In this document: piece after piece, positions 38,963 to 49,925 of the stretch
Layout: each line of letters opens with the position of its first letter
Position numbering within the stretch: position 1 is the stretch's first letter
DNA from: Geosiphon pyriformis
Taxonomy: Eukaryota; Glomeromycota; Glomeromycetes; Archaeosporales; Geosiphonaceae
Reading direction: 5' to 3'
NCBI GenBank assembly: GCA_016748015.1
Contig: JAAOMT010000269.1
Span: forward strand, 187,013 to 251,012
DNA: 64,000 nucleotides
Notes under the pieces: generated by a model
Seen by the model: the letters and a program-made list of their open reading frames with translations, nothing else
The model's database searches: none
What the model was told of the DNA's origin: nothing
Position numbers and translations under genes: made by a program

Positions 38963-39250
38963 TTTACAAGTAAATTCCAATCACTATCTAATATACAGAA
39001 CCAGATTAAGTAATTTAAACTAAATACAATTTATGTACTTACTATACATAACTAGTTACTCAGATTAGACAAAGCAATACTATACACTTATATAAATATT
39101 AACAATGCTATCTAATTCAAAAAAAAAGGAACATGGTATATGTCTATTAAAACTAACAGATAAGTTTTATTGAAATTAATTTTGTAAGAAAAATAATTCT
39201 AGCTAAGATATTTAGCAGAAGATTAATTCTAAATAAAATATATTTTTTCG
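38963..39250 (-). mobile_element. Minus-strand LINE 3' remnant
   Basis: The reverse complement of 38963-39100 reads as the LINE tail: the tagtaactagtt core, then the tagtgattggaattt segment and a T-rich left end. Bases 39100-39250 probably hold the last codons of ORF2 in decayed form. Confidence 0.7.
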
Positions 39251-41529
39251 AAAATTTTTTTTTTCTTTTATATAATTTATTGTAATATTATTTTATAATC
39301 TAGTACTTTTTTTTTAATTTTTTAGTAAACTAAAGATATATTTTATCATATTATAAGTTATTTTTACAAACTATAGATTATTTTGGTAAACTATTAAATA
39401 TTTTGTTAAATTACTAAATATTTTGACAAATTTTAAATATTATATAGTTTGATATATTATATGATCTGATTATTGTAATTTGGTTATATTTGTGTTTTGT
39501 ACAAATTAAATAATAATTTGAATAATTTAATAAAATAATAAGTAATAAATTAAAATAATATTATATATTAATTAATAATAAGAATTATAAAGATAATTTT
39601 ATGTTAATTAATATTTTAAATTTTAGTTGATAACAAAATAAACAAAAAAAATTAGAAAAATAAAAAAGCAACTTTTTTTGATATTTTTTAAAATACTATT
39701 TAGTTTTTAAAACTATCTTTTTTTTTAAATAAAGCTTTATTTTTTTTTGTTTTTTATTAATTTTATATTATTTGTATTAATTATAGTATTTAATTTTATT
39801 ATAATTATAAATAAAAATAAGTTTTTTATTTTAAATAATAAAAATAAAAACACATTAATTAATTTTGGTCTAAATTAATTTTTGGTTATATTGTTTAATA
39901 TATTAGTTTTTAGCCAATTATTATTGGTTTTAAAAGCAAAACAAATTATATTTTTACATATTTTTAATAATATTTAAAAAATTGTTAATTGTTAAAAGTT
40001 TTTTAAGTAAATAATCTTTATTTTAATGTTTAATATTTCTTTTAAAATTAAATTGGTTTTTATTAAGACTATTTTTTTATTTATATATAATTTTATTAAT
40101 ATAAAATTAGTATTTATAAACAATATAAAACTGTTTTATATAAGATTTGTTTTTATATACTATTTTTTAAATTAAACTTACTGGCTTTATTTATTTATTT
40201 ATTTATTTTTTATTTTTAAGTTAATAAAATAAATTAAAATTAAAAATAATTTAATTAATAATAATAAAATTATATTATTTATATTATATTTTTATATTTA
40301 TATAATTATTATAATGTTTAATATAATAGCAAAGAAATTAAAATTTAAAAAAAATTAATATTTTATTATATAATTAATATTTTATCATAAAAAAATATAT
40401 ATTTTTTTTAATTAACAAAAAAATAATTTTAATATTATTTTTTATTATTAAAATTAATTAATAAACAAAAACAGTATTACTAATTTTAAAAAACTTTATT
40501 TTATATAATAATATATTATTATAAAAAAACAAATTTTAACTTAATATTTATAATTTTACCAAAAATACTTAAAAAAATATAATATAAAATTACAATAACA
40601 AAAACAAAAGTAAATACAAAAATTACAAAAAACTTTATAATTTTAAAAGTAAAAAAAAATATAATTTAGCAAGTTTAATTTATAAAACAATATTTAAAAA
40701 AGTCTAAAATATAAATTTTATATAAAAAAGTCTAATATTGTTTTTAATAATTGATTTTAAACCAAAAAAAAACTATATAAAAATTAAAATACAGTCTTAA
40801 AAGCTATTTAAATTTTTATAGTTTATTAAATATTAAGTAAATGTTATTCCAAAAAACTTTTAATAATTTGTAAAAGTTTTTAAACATTATTAAAAATTTT
40901 AAATTTGTATTATATTTAAAAAAAAAATTTAAATTTTAAAATTTTCAAGTAATTTATTAAAATATTATAAATAATAAACGTTTTGTTTTATGCATAAAAA
41001 AATATTTTATTAATTGTTTATTAATTTACAATAAAATAATTTAAACTATATTAAAATCAAATTTTTTCTATTTAATTTGTTTTTATTATTTTATTTTTCG
41101 GGGGGTTTTTTTTAAGCAAATTAGATACTTTCTCAAAAACTGTTACACTTTAAACTAATGGTTGTTAACTTTAATTAAGCAAAAATCTTCATTTTTTAAG
41201 ACATACAAGCTGCTTTTGGTTACCAAAACAACATTTTATTATTTTTATTCAAAGATAATAGACAAATTTTTATTAAATAATTAAATAACTTTAAAAGAGC
41301 TGTGACAATCAATTAATACAACAATAAATACAAGTTCCCAATTGTTGGTGGCAAGATTATGCTGCATGATATGGTTCTATTTCCGGACTGAAAGTCCCCA
41401 TCTACTTGGGAATAGTGAGGATGTTAAACGTTTATTAAATAAAGGTAATGTAAAGAGATTTGGAGACTACTTTTGATTTTGAGTTTCAAAAGCCATGACA
41501 ATGAATATTATATGTATCTTTGGTATGAT
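39251..41529. other. No gene seen; very AT-rich DNA
   Basis: More than 85% AT with homopolymers and no open frame of interest. A short G-run (gggggg) at 41100 marks the change to more mixed composition, and bases 41330-41520 look like former unique sequence with no recognisable coding. Confidence 0.6.
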
Positions 41530-42097
41530 TTATTAAGGCTGCAATTTGTGATTCAAATCCAGTGTTTTTCTTGAAAATGAACTCCAATATGGATTTTCAT
41601 TTCCTTTCTCTGCTGAAAACTTATAATCAGAATTTTTAGTAAAAATTGGCAAAGCAAAAATAATTTGAGAAGTGAAAGATATTACCCTTGCTGGTCATTC
41701 TCGTGCAGAGAAACTGCAAGCAGAAGAGGGAGTTTCAGCAGAGATTATTAATGTGTACAATTCGACCAATCAACATTGAAACAATAGTCGTGTCAGTAAA
41801 AAAAAGACAAATCATTTAGTAACTGTTAAAGACGGCTTTCCCCAATTTGGTGATGGAAGCGAGATTTGTGCGCAAATTATAGAATCAGAAGCATTCAATT
41901 TTTTAAATCCACCTGTTGAACGAATCACTGGTGCTGGTAAATATTATCCATCAAATGGATGTTTTTCCTCTTGGGACGGGATACTAATTCGAGTGCAAAT
42001 TTTAGACATCCCAACACCTTATACATTCAATTTAGAAGAGCGTGCATTTCCTACTTTCGATGTAATTGTAAAAGTGGCAAAACGTGTTTTATATTGA
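41530..42097 (+). pseudogene. Pyruvate dehydrogenase E1 beta subunit, 3' fragment, broken
   Basis: The translation shows the E1-beta signature in order: LLKAA..DSNPVFFLENELQYG, KIGKAKII, DITLAGHSRA, KKTNHLVTV-DGFPQFG, GSEICAQIIESEAF, PVERITGA and, after an intron, DIPTPY..NLE, then FPTFDVIVKVAKRVLY and stop (42095). A 69-nt GT-AG intron (41937-42005) remains, so it did not arise by retroposition of spliced mRNA. Defects: in-frame TAA and TGA (fitting CAA to TAA and CGA to TGA), a small deletion after GHSRA, a TGA near 41780, and loss of everything upstream of about 41530, which includes the thiamine-site half. An intact copy should exist elsewhere. Confidence 0.85.
41937..42005 (+). other. 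Retained GT-AG intron in the E1-beta pseudogene
   Basis: Starts gtaaat, ends ttttag. Removing it joins a split Ala-Asp boundary (ACT GGT GCT G / AC ATC) and restores the family's usual spacing between VERITGA and PTPY. Length 69 nt. Confidence 0.85.
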
Positions 42098-42998
42098 AAA
42101 AGTTAAGATTTATTGAAAGGTGATGACAGATTCAATTCTTGGAGGCTTCTCCAGTTCACGATACCTTAAAAAATGTGCGTTAGAACGACAATCACAAATT
42201 TTGATAATTTTAATTGTGCCTAAACAGCAAGAATTTCTAAAATTTAGAAAGTTTCAAAAGCACTATTATATCCGATAAAAGAAGATTCTAATTTAATAAA
42301 GTAACAATAAATATTTTATATATTTCTTATTAAATTTTTGATTAAAAAAGGTTTTACCTGTATTTTTATATATAAAACAATATTTTATAAGAGTGATTTT
42401 ATTTTTATTAAACGATTAAAAAATATGTATATATAAATATTATATTCACATGAGGTTTAAAATAAAAATATTATAATTAAAATCAAAATCATTTTTTGTA
42501 TAAAAATTATCTATAGACTTAATTTTATGTTAAAAACTATATTTTAAGACACCTATTAACAAAGTTTCTTAAATAATAAGCCTATATAATTTAAATTTTT
42601 AAAAGACAATAATTTATGTAAATTTGAAAATTTTTTGCATGACTTGAATAAAAAATAATAAAATTTGCGATTTTCTTTGAACCTTGAAATTTCAATGTTT
42701 TTTAAGTCCATATCTGAACTGGTTTTTTATTATTTTTCAAAATCTAACTATTACTAATTAAAAACTCTGTTAATCAAAAAATATGTCATCGAAAACAAAA
42801 GCAAAGCTAAAAAGATAATTTACGAAGGCCGAGAAATTTTAAACTATATATATAAAAGGTGTGACATAAAAAATAGATTATCTTAAGAATGTTAACTGCT
42901 AGTAAGACAAAAAAAACGGATCACAGTATTAAAAAATATCTTTAGTCTAAAAATCTAAAGTTTGGATTTGAAGTCTATCCATTAATTCCAGTCCCACT
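42098..42998. other. No gene seen; AT-rich intergenic
   Basis: AT-rich with no recognisable frame. It separates the E1-beta fragment from the secreted-protein gene on the opposite strand and would hold both 3' flanks. Confidence 0.6.
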
Positions 42999-43400
42999 TT
43001 ACAAAACCCTACTCTTTGAGTTTTTATTCCACGAAGGCCAATTATTGTTACCATTTGAATCACCATTAAAGCTACCGAAATTATTATTTCCATTGGCATT
43101 GCCATTGTAAGAGCCAAAATTGAAATTACCATTGCTGTTACCATTAAAGTCCCCAAAGTTGTTGTTTCCATTTGAATTGCCATTATTTGAACCGAAGTTA
43201 AAGTTTCCATTGTTGTTGCCATTGAAGTCTCCAGAATTGTTGTTACCATTGTTATTTCCGTTATTGTCTCCGATATTTCCATTACCATTGCCATTACCGT
43301 TGAAGGAACGTCGCTCTAGAATTGGACCAGCCGATACGAATACTAATGAGATTAGAGTAATCCAAATTAAAACTGACAAATATGCAAAATTTTTTGCCAT
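42999..43400 (-). CDS. Secreted Asn/Gly-rich repeat protein with dibasic processing site
   Basis: An intact 133-residue frame from ATG 43400. Residues 1-24 form a clear signal peptide (hydrophobic core YLSVLIWITLISLVFV, cleavage near VSA-G). Then comes PILERR, a Kex2-type dibasic site at residues 30-31, and a low-complexity domain rich in Asn, Gly and Phe. That domain contains two near-perfect 26-residue repeats built on FNFGS-x-NGN and NNNFG-x-FNG, and a short basic tail ending SRVL. No Cys. Candidate secreted effector or wall-associated peptide; no known family assigned. The AT-rich plus-strand shadow frame is not a gene. Confidence 0.8.
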   Translation of the reverse strand: MAKNFAYLSVLIWITLISLVFVSAGPILERRSFNGNGNGNGNIGDNNGNNNGNNNSGDFNGNNNGNFNFGSNNGNSNGNNNFGDFNGNSNGNFNFGSYNGNANGNNNFGSFNGDSNGNNNWPSWNKNSKSRVL

Positions 43401-43500
43401 TTCTTTTATTATGTGAGAAAAATGGTATGTTTTAATTTTTCTAGATGATTATGAAAAATGTGGAATGATTTTGATGAAGGGAAGAAAAGTCGTGAAGAAA

Positions 43501-43520
43501 AGTGTTATTTTATAACAATT
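43501..43520 (-). promoter_or_regulatory. Possible TATA element for the secreted-protein gene
   Basis: The minus strand reads ttataaaataac about 105-110 bp upstream of the ATG at 43400. In such AT-rich DNA this is only suggestive. Confidence 0.3.
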
Positions 43521-43987
43521 TGACGCAATTATATGTGATATTAAAAATATTGTTAGGGTTCAATATTACGAAATTAAAAACAAATTTCTGGTTCCGGCTG
43601 AACTTTTGTATTTCAGCGTGACTGTTTCTCAAACCTGTTTTACAAAATAATCTTGTAGCTTCCAGTCAAAGACATACACACAAAAAGATAATATGTGAAG
43701 GCTTTCAGTCGGCGGTGTTATTAAATTTTTATCATTTTGGCCTCCTAAGAACCTTCAAAACTTTGAACCTGAACCTCATCTGGGATTTCATCCTACATTT
43801 TTTGGTCAAAATTCGCGGATCAAATTCAACCTTTTGTCTTGTTATAAACATAAAATGCGATGCAGGTCTGAACTGGAAATAAAATTATTATTATTATTAT
43901 TATTTTTTTCTTTCTTTTTTCAAAATATGGTTTGTGTCTTTTGCCTTTTTGTAACAATTGTAAAGGTGGCAAAGCTTCAATGGGCTA

Positions 43988-44053
43988 TTTTTTGAGATAT
44001 ACTCAGATGTGTGAGCTCGTTTTTTTGAGATATACTCAGATGTGTGAGCTCGT
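43988..44053. repeat. 33-bp tandem duplication (1)
   Basis: Two copies of a unit containing gagatatactcagatgtgtg and agctcg, period 33 bp, essentially identical. Confidence 0.92.
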
Positions 44054-44149
44054 TTATTCTAGATATTTCAATCGCCCTTTTCCAATTACTAATCCAGTTT
44101 AGCTTTTTAATTGAAAATTTCCTGAAATTATTGTTTTTTATCTGGTTAA

Positions 44150-44222
44150 GCCTCAAATCAATTAACCAAGTTTTGTAGTTCTGCCTCAAACCAATTAACC
44201 AAGTTTTGTAGTTCTGCCTCAA
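44150..44222. repeat. 33-bp tandem duplication (2)
   Basis: Two copies, plus the start of a third, of a unit containing gcctcaaa, caattaaccaag and ttttgtagttct, period 33 bp, with one difference. The unit is unrelated to the duplication 100 bp to its left but has the same period. Confidence 0.92.
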
Positions 44223-44504
44223 AAATGCAAGAAGTTAATATATTATTTGTGTATCCTCTTGAGAGTTCCATAAATTTTAGATTAGTCCAAGTATATTTAC
44301 TATTTTTCGAATTGAAATTTTCTTGTAATGGCCTTAAAGATCGGTTTACTGAATATGGTTTGAAATCAAACAAAAATAATCAATTAACAAATGATAGAAA
44401 TCTATACGGCAATAACAAAACATTATAATTTAGCTAGATTTGAAATAAAAGAAATGTAAATATTAGCCAAAAAAATTTTGATAACAATAGTTTTTTTTTT
44501 TTTT

Positions 44505-44640
44505 ATCCTTTAACAAAGTGTAGCCCAATTATTATCTAATACAATATGACAGAGAACTATTCTAAATTAAATGTAATTAATACATTTTCTACATATGACT
44601 AACAACCCAAGCCAGTCAAGACTAAACTAAGTTAAATCTA
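44505..44640 (-). repeat. LINE 3' tail, minus strand
   Basis: The reverse complement carries the tail blocks ggcttgggttgttagtcata, tgtagaaaatgtatta and ataattgggctacactttg, with a T-run at the left end (its A-rich terminus). No convincing ORF2 coding remains to the right. Confidence 0.75.
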
Positions 44641-44853
44641 CAAAAACAAACTTATTTAAAACAGTTATTTTTTGCATAATAATAACCAAGCTATTATTAC
44701 CAAATACCAAACCAGCTAATTTTACAACAATTTTATTTGTATTAAATTTAATATTAAAAATCTATAGTCTTTAAAGTATTATTATTTTTAATAAAATTTT
44801 TTTCATTAACAAAAAATTTTGAATTAACATTAAACCATATTATTATTAAACAA

Positions 44854-44888
<35 letters not shown>

Positions 44889-45394
44889 CAAGTAAAAATT
44901 AAATCAATAAATAGCATAAAATTACTCTTATAATTTTTATTATTTAATTAATATATAATATTATTTTTAATTTATTACTTATTATTTGATTAAATTATTA
45001 AATATTATTATTTAAATAATAATTTAATTTGTATTATACACAAATATAATTAAATATAATAATTAAATAATGTAATATTTTAAATTATATAACATTTAAA
45101 AATTTGTTAAATTATTTAATAATTCACTGAAATACTTGAAATATATATTTAATTTATTAAAATATTAATAAAAAAAATGATAAAATTCAAAATAATAATA
45201 ATAATAATTTGTATAAAAAAAAGCTTTTTTCTTTAAAAAAATATATTTTACCAAAAATTAAACATGTTAATTACAATTAAATACTGCTTTAAAATTTACA
45301 AAATTTAATTAATATTTTAAAATTAATTAATTACTAATTTTAATTATTTTAAATTTAAACAACAAAGTAATTACTTATTATTAAAAAATTTATA
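44641..45394. other. No gene seen; AT-rich DNA between LINE tails
   Basis: AT-rich, with an (ATT)n microsatellite at about 44862-44889. No open frame. Confidence 0.6.
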
Positions 45395-45450
45395 GTTGAA
45401 AATTCCAATAGAAAAATTAATTTTTATAGTAAAAATAACTATATAAAATA
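45395..45450 (-). repeat. Dispersed AT-rich repeat, partial copy 3
   Basis: The reverse complement matches about 50 bp of the repeat at 38640-38690 (ttatatagttattttt..taaaaattaattttt). Confidence 0.4.
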
Positions 45451-45625
45451 ATTAATATAAAATAAATTATTTTATTATAAGTTTTATAATATAAATAATT
45501 TAAAATATAAAAAAATATTTTAAAAATAAATTAATTTAACAAAAATTTAATAATTTTTATTAACAATAAAATTAATAATAATTAACATTAAAAAAAAAAT
45601 AAAAAAGTTTTAATAAAATTATTTA

Positions 45626-45628
<3 letters not shown>

Positions 45629-45665
<37 letters not shown>

Positions 45666-45774
45666 GTGAGATTCAAACACTACCTAGTGCTATACATCAA
45701 AGAAATAATCTAAACTAGATGTGAATCATGCACTTTCTACACATGACCAGCCACTTAGACTGATCAGAACAATA
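45629..45774 (-). repeat. LINE 3' tail (copy D)
   Basis: The reverse complement reads tgttctgatcagtctaagtg, gctggtcatgtgtagaaagt and ggtagtgtttgaatctcac, then a poly-A run of about 34. The long pure A-run suggests a comparatively young insertion. Confidence 0.87.
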
Positions 45775-47064
45775 CTACACAACTATATGAACTGAAACTG
45801 AGTTACTTATATCTGAAAAAAACAAACAAGATTTGCAAAAACCAAAATGAACATTAAAAGCATTGGCAGTGCCAAGCAATTTAATCACCCCAACTGACAA
45901 CTCAGAGGCCAAACCAGAAACTGAGATGAGAACCAAACTATCAAGGGAAATTAACTCATTTTTCTCCATATAAGCATGATATTTAGCACGAACTGACCAG
46001 ACATTACTCCTAAAATCAAGACTAAGAGAGTACACAAATTTGATAATCTCCAAACCAGCAACCTTGAGATTGTGAAAAATGGTGACTGCCTTGTGAAACC
46101 AATCATTAAAAACAAAATCCTTATAAAAAGCCATAACCAAAGAAGAGTTAAAAACACATGAAAACAACATTTGTAGTATGTCTGAAGAAGAATAAAAGAA
46201 ACCAGAAATTGCCTTCCAGGAGTCCACATAAGATTTCAACAACTGACATTGGACAGAGTCATCGATCTTATAAGAAAACACATGATTCAATGCCTCCATA
46301 TTGCCATAATATAAGCACAATACACTCAGATATAATCTATTATAAAAGCACTTCTGAACAGCAACTGGCAGCTGGTGGTGCAAAGCTTTTATGAAATAAG
46401 AGCAGGCATTAGCTGAGAATTCGCTGGTAAAACCAGTGGCCATGTACAAGTTAGAGTGCCAAACCAAAGATAAACAGAGCCAGTTAATTTCAGAAAACAA
46501 ACCACCTGCCAAAAACTTGAAACCAGAACCAACCTCTCAGTGCACACAACAAACTAAATGATAAATATCATGTACAAAATATCTGGAATTGTCAGAAACC
46601 ACACTACCATTAGCCACTATAAAGCATTCACCCAAGTAATAAGGAAGATACCAATCAGAAAGAGAAGCATCACCAGCAATTGCATCAGTGTGCTCATTCT
46701 CTGAAATGCCAGAGTGGTCTTTAATCTTATGCCAGCTGACTTTCAAATTCTTATTGTAAATAACATTGACAATATGACAACGTTCAATCCAACACTGATT
46801 ATGAAAATCAGGACATGCCAGACCTAATTCAGACTTACAGGCATCCAAAGCAGATTGACTATCTGAAAACAGTTTAACAGAGCTCAGTAGGAGAACACAC
46901 TCCAGAGCCAGCACAATAGTTTGCAACTCCACCAAAGTAGATAACATCAAACCCAACACACCGATGTCCAAACCCAAATTAATGTTCTCAAAAAATGCAG
47001 TGGTGCCAGCTTTACAACCAACTATGCCCAGATCACTAAGGAACCCATCTGTATACACTGACAA
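45775..47064 (-). pseudogene. LINE D ORF2 C-terminal half: RNase H and zinc finger region
   Basis: RNase H with all four acidic positions present: YTDG, VELQT, FSDSQ, and the NEHTDAIAG block after KIKDHSG. The following region matches LINE B and fragment 1; the finger here is degenerate (CLYYG-x6-NHVFSY). The only stop in frame, TGA 46537-46539, fits TGG to TGA. The product ends VSVHIVV, directly followed by the tail. Lacking RT, this copy cannot move itself. Confidence 0.85.
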
Positions 47065-47070
47065 TTATTT

Positions 47071-47546
47071 AAGTTTTAATACTACAAATCTATATTTTAA
47101 AAAAAATAAAAAAATATTTATTATAAGTAAATATTGTTTTTTTTTGCTAATAAACTTTTTTAATTTAATAATTAATATATAAATTATTAATATATATATA
47201 TATAATACTGTTAATAATAAATAAGCTTTATAAATTAATATTTTTAAGATTATAAATAATATTATTAACACAATTAAAAATAAATTTTCTAATATTATAA
47301 TAATAAAATTTGAAACAATAAATTATTATTATTAAATTTAAAATTAATTTTTTTTAAATTTATTTTAATTTTTGTTTTTTACAGATTTAGTATTTTTTTA
47401 ATTATAGTAATAAATAAAATAGTAATAATATTAAAAATTTTAACTTGAAATTTTTTAAAGAGTTTTGTATAATTTTTTAATATATTATTATTTTTTGAAT
47501 TTTATTAAAATAAATATCATAAATTTTGTATTAATTAAATGAATCT
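47071..47546. other. No gene seen; AT-rich
   Basis: AT-rich spacer between the truncated 5' end of minus-strand copy D and the 5' end of plus-strand copy E/F. Confidence 0.6.
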
Positions 47547-47667
47547 TTCTCTTGTTGATCCCCCAGTTACAACAAGAACGAGATATTACTAAAGAAAAAG
47601 TTTTTTCTTACTCTTTTTTCTCTTTATATTTTCAACTATTTCTTTGAACATATCTTTATTTGTGGAC

Positions 47668-49155
47668 ATGGAACCAGCAAGTTCTGTTGCTGGTGGCTCT
47701 GGTTCTACTTCTGCTGGTTAAGGAACCCAGTCTGATGCAAAAAAAAGAGGGTTAATAGTGTGTACTTTCATAGTACATCTTACAAAAAGCTTAGGAATCC
47801 CAAAGTTGATGTTAGAGTGATAGATTTGTCTGCTGGCCCACTAGGCCTGGCCAATATTAGTGATGCTAATGGTAAGTTTTTAAGATCTTAGAGCAGCGAA
47901 ATAGAAAGTGAGGCAAGTAGTGTGAGCAGCCTGTTGGACTTAGAGAACCTGAAAAATACCATCACTGAAGAAACTAGTTACACTAACTCGAATGCTTCTG
48001 TGGTCAATAACATAGAGGATAACACAACTCCCAAGAAAACATGCACTCGCACATATGTGTTAAGTAAACCCCCAAAGACTCTTTTGTTTGACATTTTAAG
48101 TGATAATAATAATATGGTGGCTCTTCTATCTCCTAAGTTCACAAGCTCCAAAAAATTACACTCTATCGGGTCATGTGCATTGGAAAAACGCATTTTTAAT
48201 TCTGTTAAGTCTTTTGCGTTGAATATTAGAACTTCTGCCTTGTCTAGCAAAACTATTGGTGACAAGTTGATTGCTGTGAAAAAGATATTCTATCAAGTCA
48301 ATAGTTTTGGGGGTGCATCTGCTCCTTTGAAGTTTCCAGGCATTATTAGATTTTCTTTTACTTCTGAGTTGAGTTTAATCAAGGCCAAGGAATTGGTGGT
48401 CAGTGAAAAAATTCTGGTAAATATTGATGTTAGGAAACCAAACATCCATTCAAATTGGGAAGTAATAGTCAAAGAGATCCCAATGGATCTTTTCAAATTG
48501 GCAATTGAGTCAGTTTTTTCTAAGTTTGGTCATGTGATCTTGATTAGGATACAACTGATTGGGCTTTGGCAAAAAGCTTTAATGGAATTTGAGTCATTAA
48601 ATGTGGCTAGCTTGGTTGCTTCCAAATGGTTAGTTCTCATGAGTAAAGATTCTGTTTGTGTGACATTGACATTAAATGACAAAGATTCGTGAATGGTCAG
48701 AGATTGTTATCGGACTTTGTTGTACACATTTCCAATTGGCACCACTGCTTATGATTTGTTAGATTTGGTAAACTCTTATGGTGGGAAGACTTGTTTTATT
48801 GGCCATAATCTCAGCTCTTATGTGTGTAATAGATGTGCGATTGTGTGTTTTGCTGATAAAGCATCCAAATTGGCTGCTATTGGTTCTGTTCCTGTTTATA
48901 AGAGTGTGAATTTGCATTGAGCTGGTCTTTCTTTGGTTCATCACACCAAGTGTGAGTGTTTTAGTCATATTTCTAATATGTGTTTGGTTGGTAGAAATTC
49001 TGGAGTTCGTCATAAACGGGTGGTATCTTCTCAAGATCAGATCTGTTTGGCTAATATTTATAAGAGAAAACAGACTCCAGTTACCCGTCTGGTATCTTTT
49101 GGTGAAAAAACTTGGACACAAGTTGCTAGTGGCTTATCTTTTCATGTGTTCTCAT
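47668..49155 (+). pseudogene. LINE E/F ORF1, N-terminal part, broken
   Basis: ATG 47668 (MEPAS, as in copy B). A TAA lies near 47719, a frame change comes before 47922, and there is an open stretch 47922-48692. TGA stops at 48690 and 48918 both sit at Trp positions of copy B. RRM-like segments lie at about 48460-48660 and 48705-48905. The knuckle near 48950-48985 reads HTKCECFSHISNMC with the first Cys lost. ORF1 continues at 59144. Confidence 0.83.
49152..49155. other. Target-site duplication, left copy (TCAT)
   Basis: TCAT precedes the TGTTA terminus of the left LTR and recurs at 59141-59144 directly after the TAACA terminus of the right LTR. Confidence 0.8.
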
Positions 49156-49925
49156 TGTTATAGGTGATTATTTCTGTTGTGGAATTGAATAACAAACCCG
49201 TAACTTGGTGCTCAAAAGCTACTTTCGTGGATGATGTGCAGAAGGTATGGTATCTGAAGGTTTTGGTTAATCTGAAGATTTTGTTGTGGAATTCTTTGTA
49301 TAATGAACAGAGATTTAATAAGGTTGATAGTGGTTGTATTCTCAAGTAGTTTTCCCAATTTTTTTCTTAGTGTAATGGCTGGATTTAGTCTGGCAGTCGT
49401 GCCCTTCTGGTAAGCTATTTGATAATATATATAAAATTCTACCCTTATTTCTGGGTCTTTTACCAGGCTATCCTTGACATCAATAACTCAGCGCTTAATC
49501 TTTTAATCAATTAGTATACAACAACAAAATCAAAGAAAGAAAAGAAATAAAATAAAAAAAATAAAAATAAAAAAAATAAAAAAAATAAGCCAAGGCAATT
49601 TGGTCCATTAGTATCTCATCAATAGCCATGATCAAGAGCTATTGTTTCAGCGTGGTTAAGTAACAATTACTATTAACATAAAGTGTTGATAGTGAATAGT
49701 GGATTAAGATATGAAATAATTATTTATTTGATGATTGGGTTCTTGGTTAAGAATTCTGTAGTATTGATTCTGTCTTTTCTGTTTCTAACACTACTGCTAT
49801 ATATACATAATTGGGATTCCTCAATTTCTCGATTTTTTACGACAGGAATCCTGGAATTCCTGGAATCTTGTGATTCCTTTGAGAGGAATTCTGGAATTCT
49901 GAAATCCTGCAATTCCTCATTGGGA
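49156..49925 (-). repeat. Left LTR (3' LTR of element 1), truncated by the gap
   Basis: Matches 58264-59018 of the other LTR and would be expected to end near 50047, inside the N gap. The beginning TGTTATAG corresponds to TGTTACAG in the other LTR. Confidence 0.9.

Larger units (their letters stand above)
43550..44504. other. No gene seen; holds two separate 33-bp tandem duplications
   Basis: Mixed-composition DNA with an (ATT)n run near 43888. The only structured sequences are the duplications at 43988-44053 and 44150-44222. Short frames across them on both strands are open because the period is a multiple of three. Confidence 0.6.
45629..47070 (-). mobile_element. 5'-truncated LINE copy D, minus strand
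   Basis: Contains the tail (45629-45774, beginning in a T34 run that is its poly-A end) and the RNase H plus C-terminal part of ORF2 (45775-47064) in one frame with a single TGA at 46537. Truncation lies just upstream of the RNase H domain. It is better preserved than the plus-strand arrays. Confidence 0.87.
47547..49155 (+). mobile_element. LINE copy E/F, left part (5' leader and most of ORF1)
   Basis: The leader starts tctcttgttgatccc like copy B. The element is cut at 49155 by the gypsy element and resumes at 59141, after a TCAT target-site duplication. The ORF1 frame (48933 onward) reads across the junction into 59144 onward in the same phase. Confidence 0.88.

Noticed and set aside
43988-44222. 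CRISPR-like array
   Set aside because: The repeats are directly adjacent without spacers, with two copies each of different units, in a eukaryotic setting.
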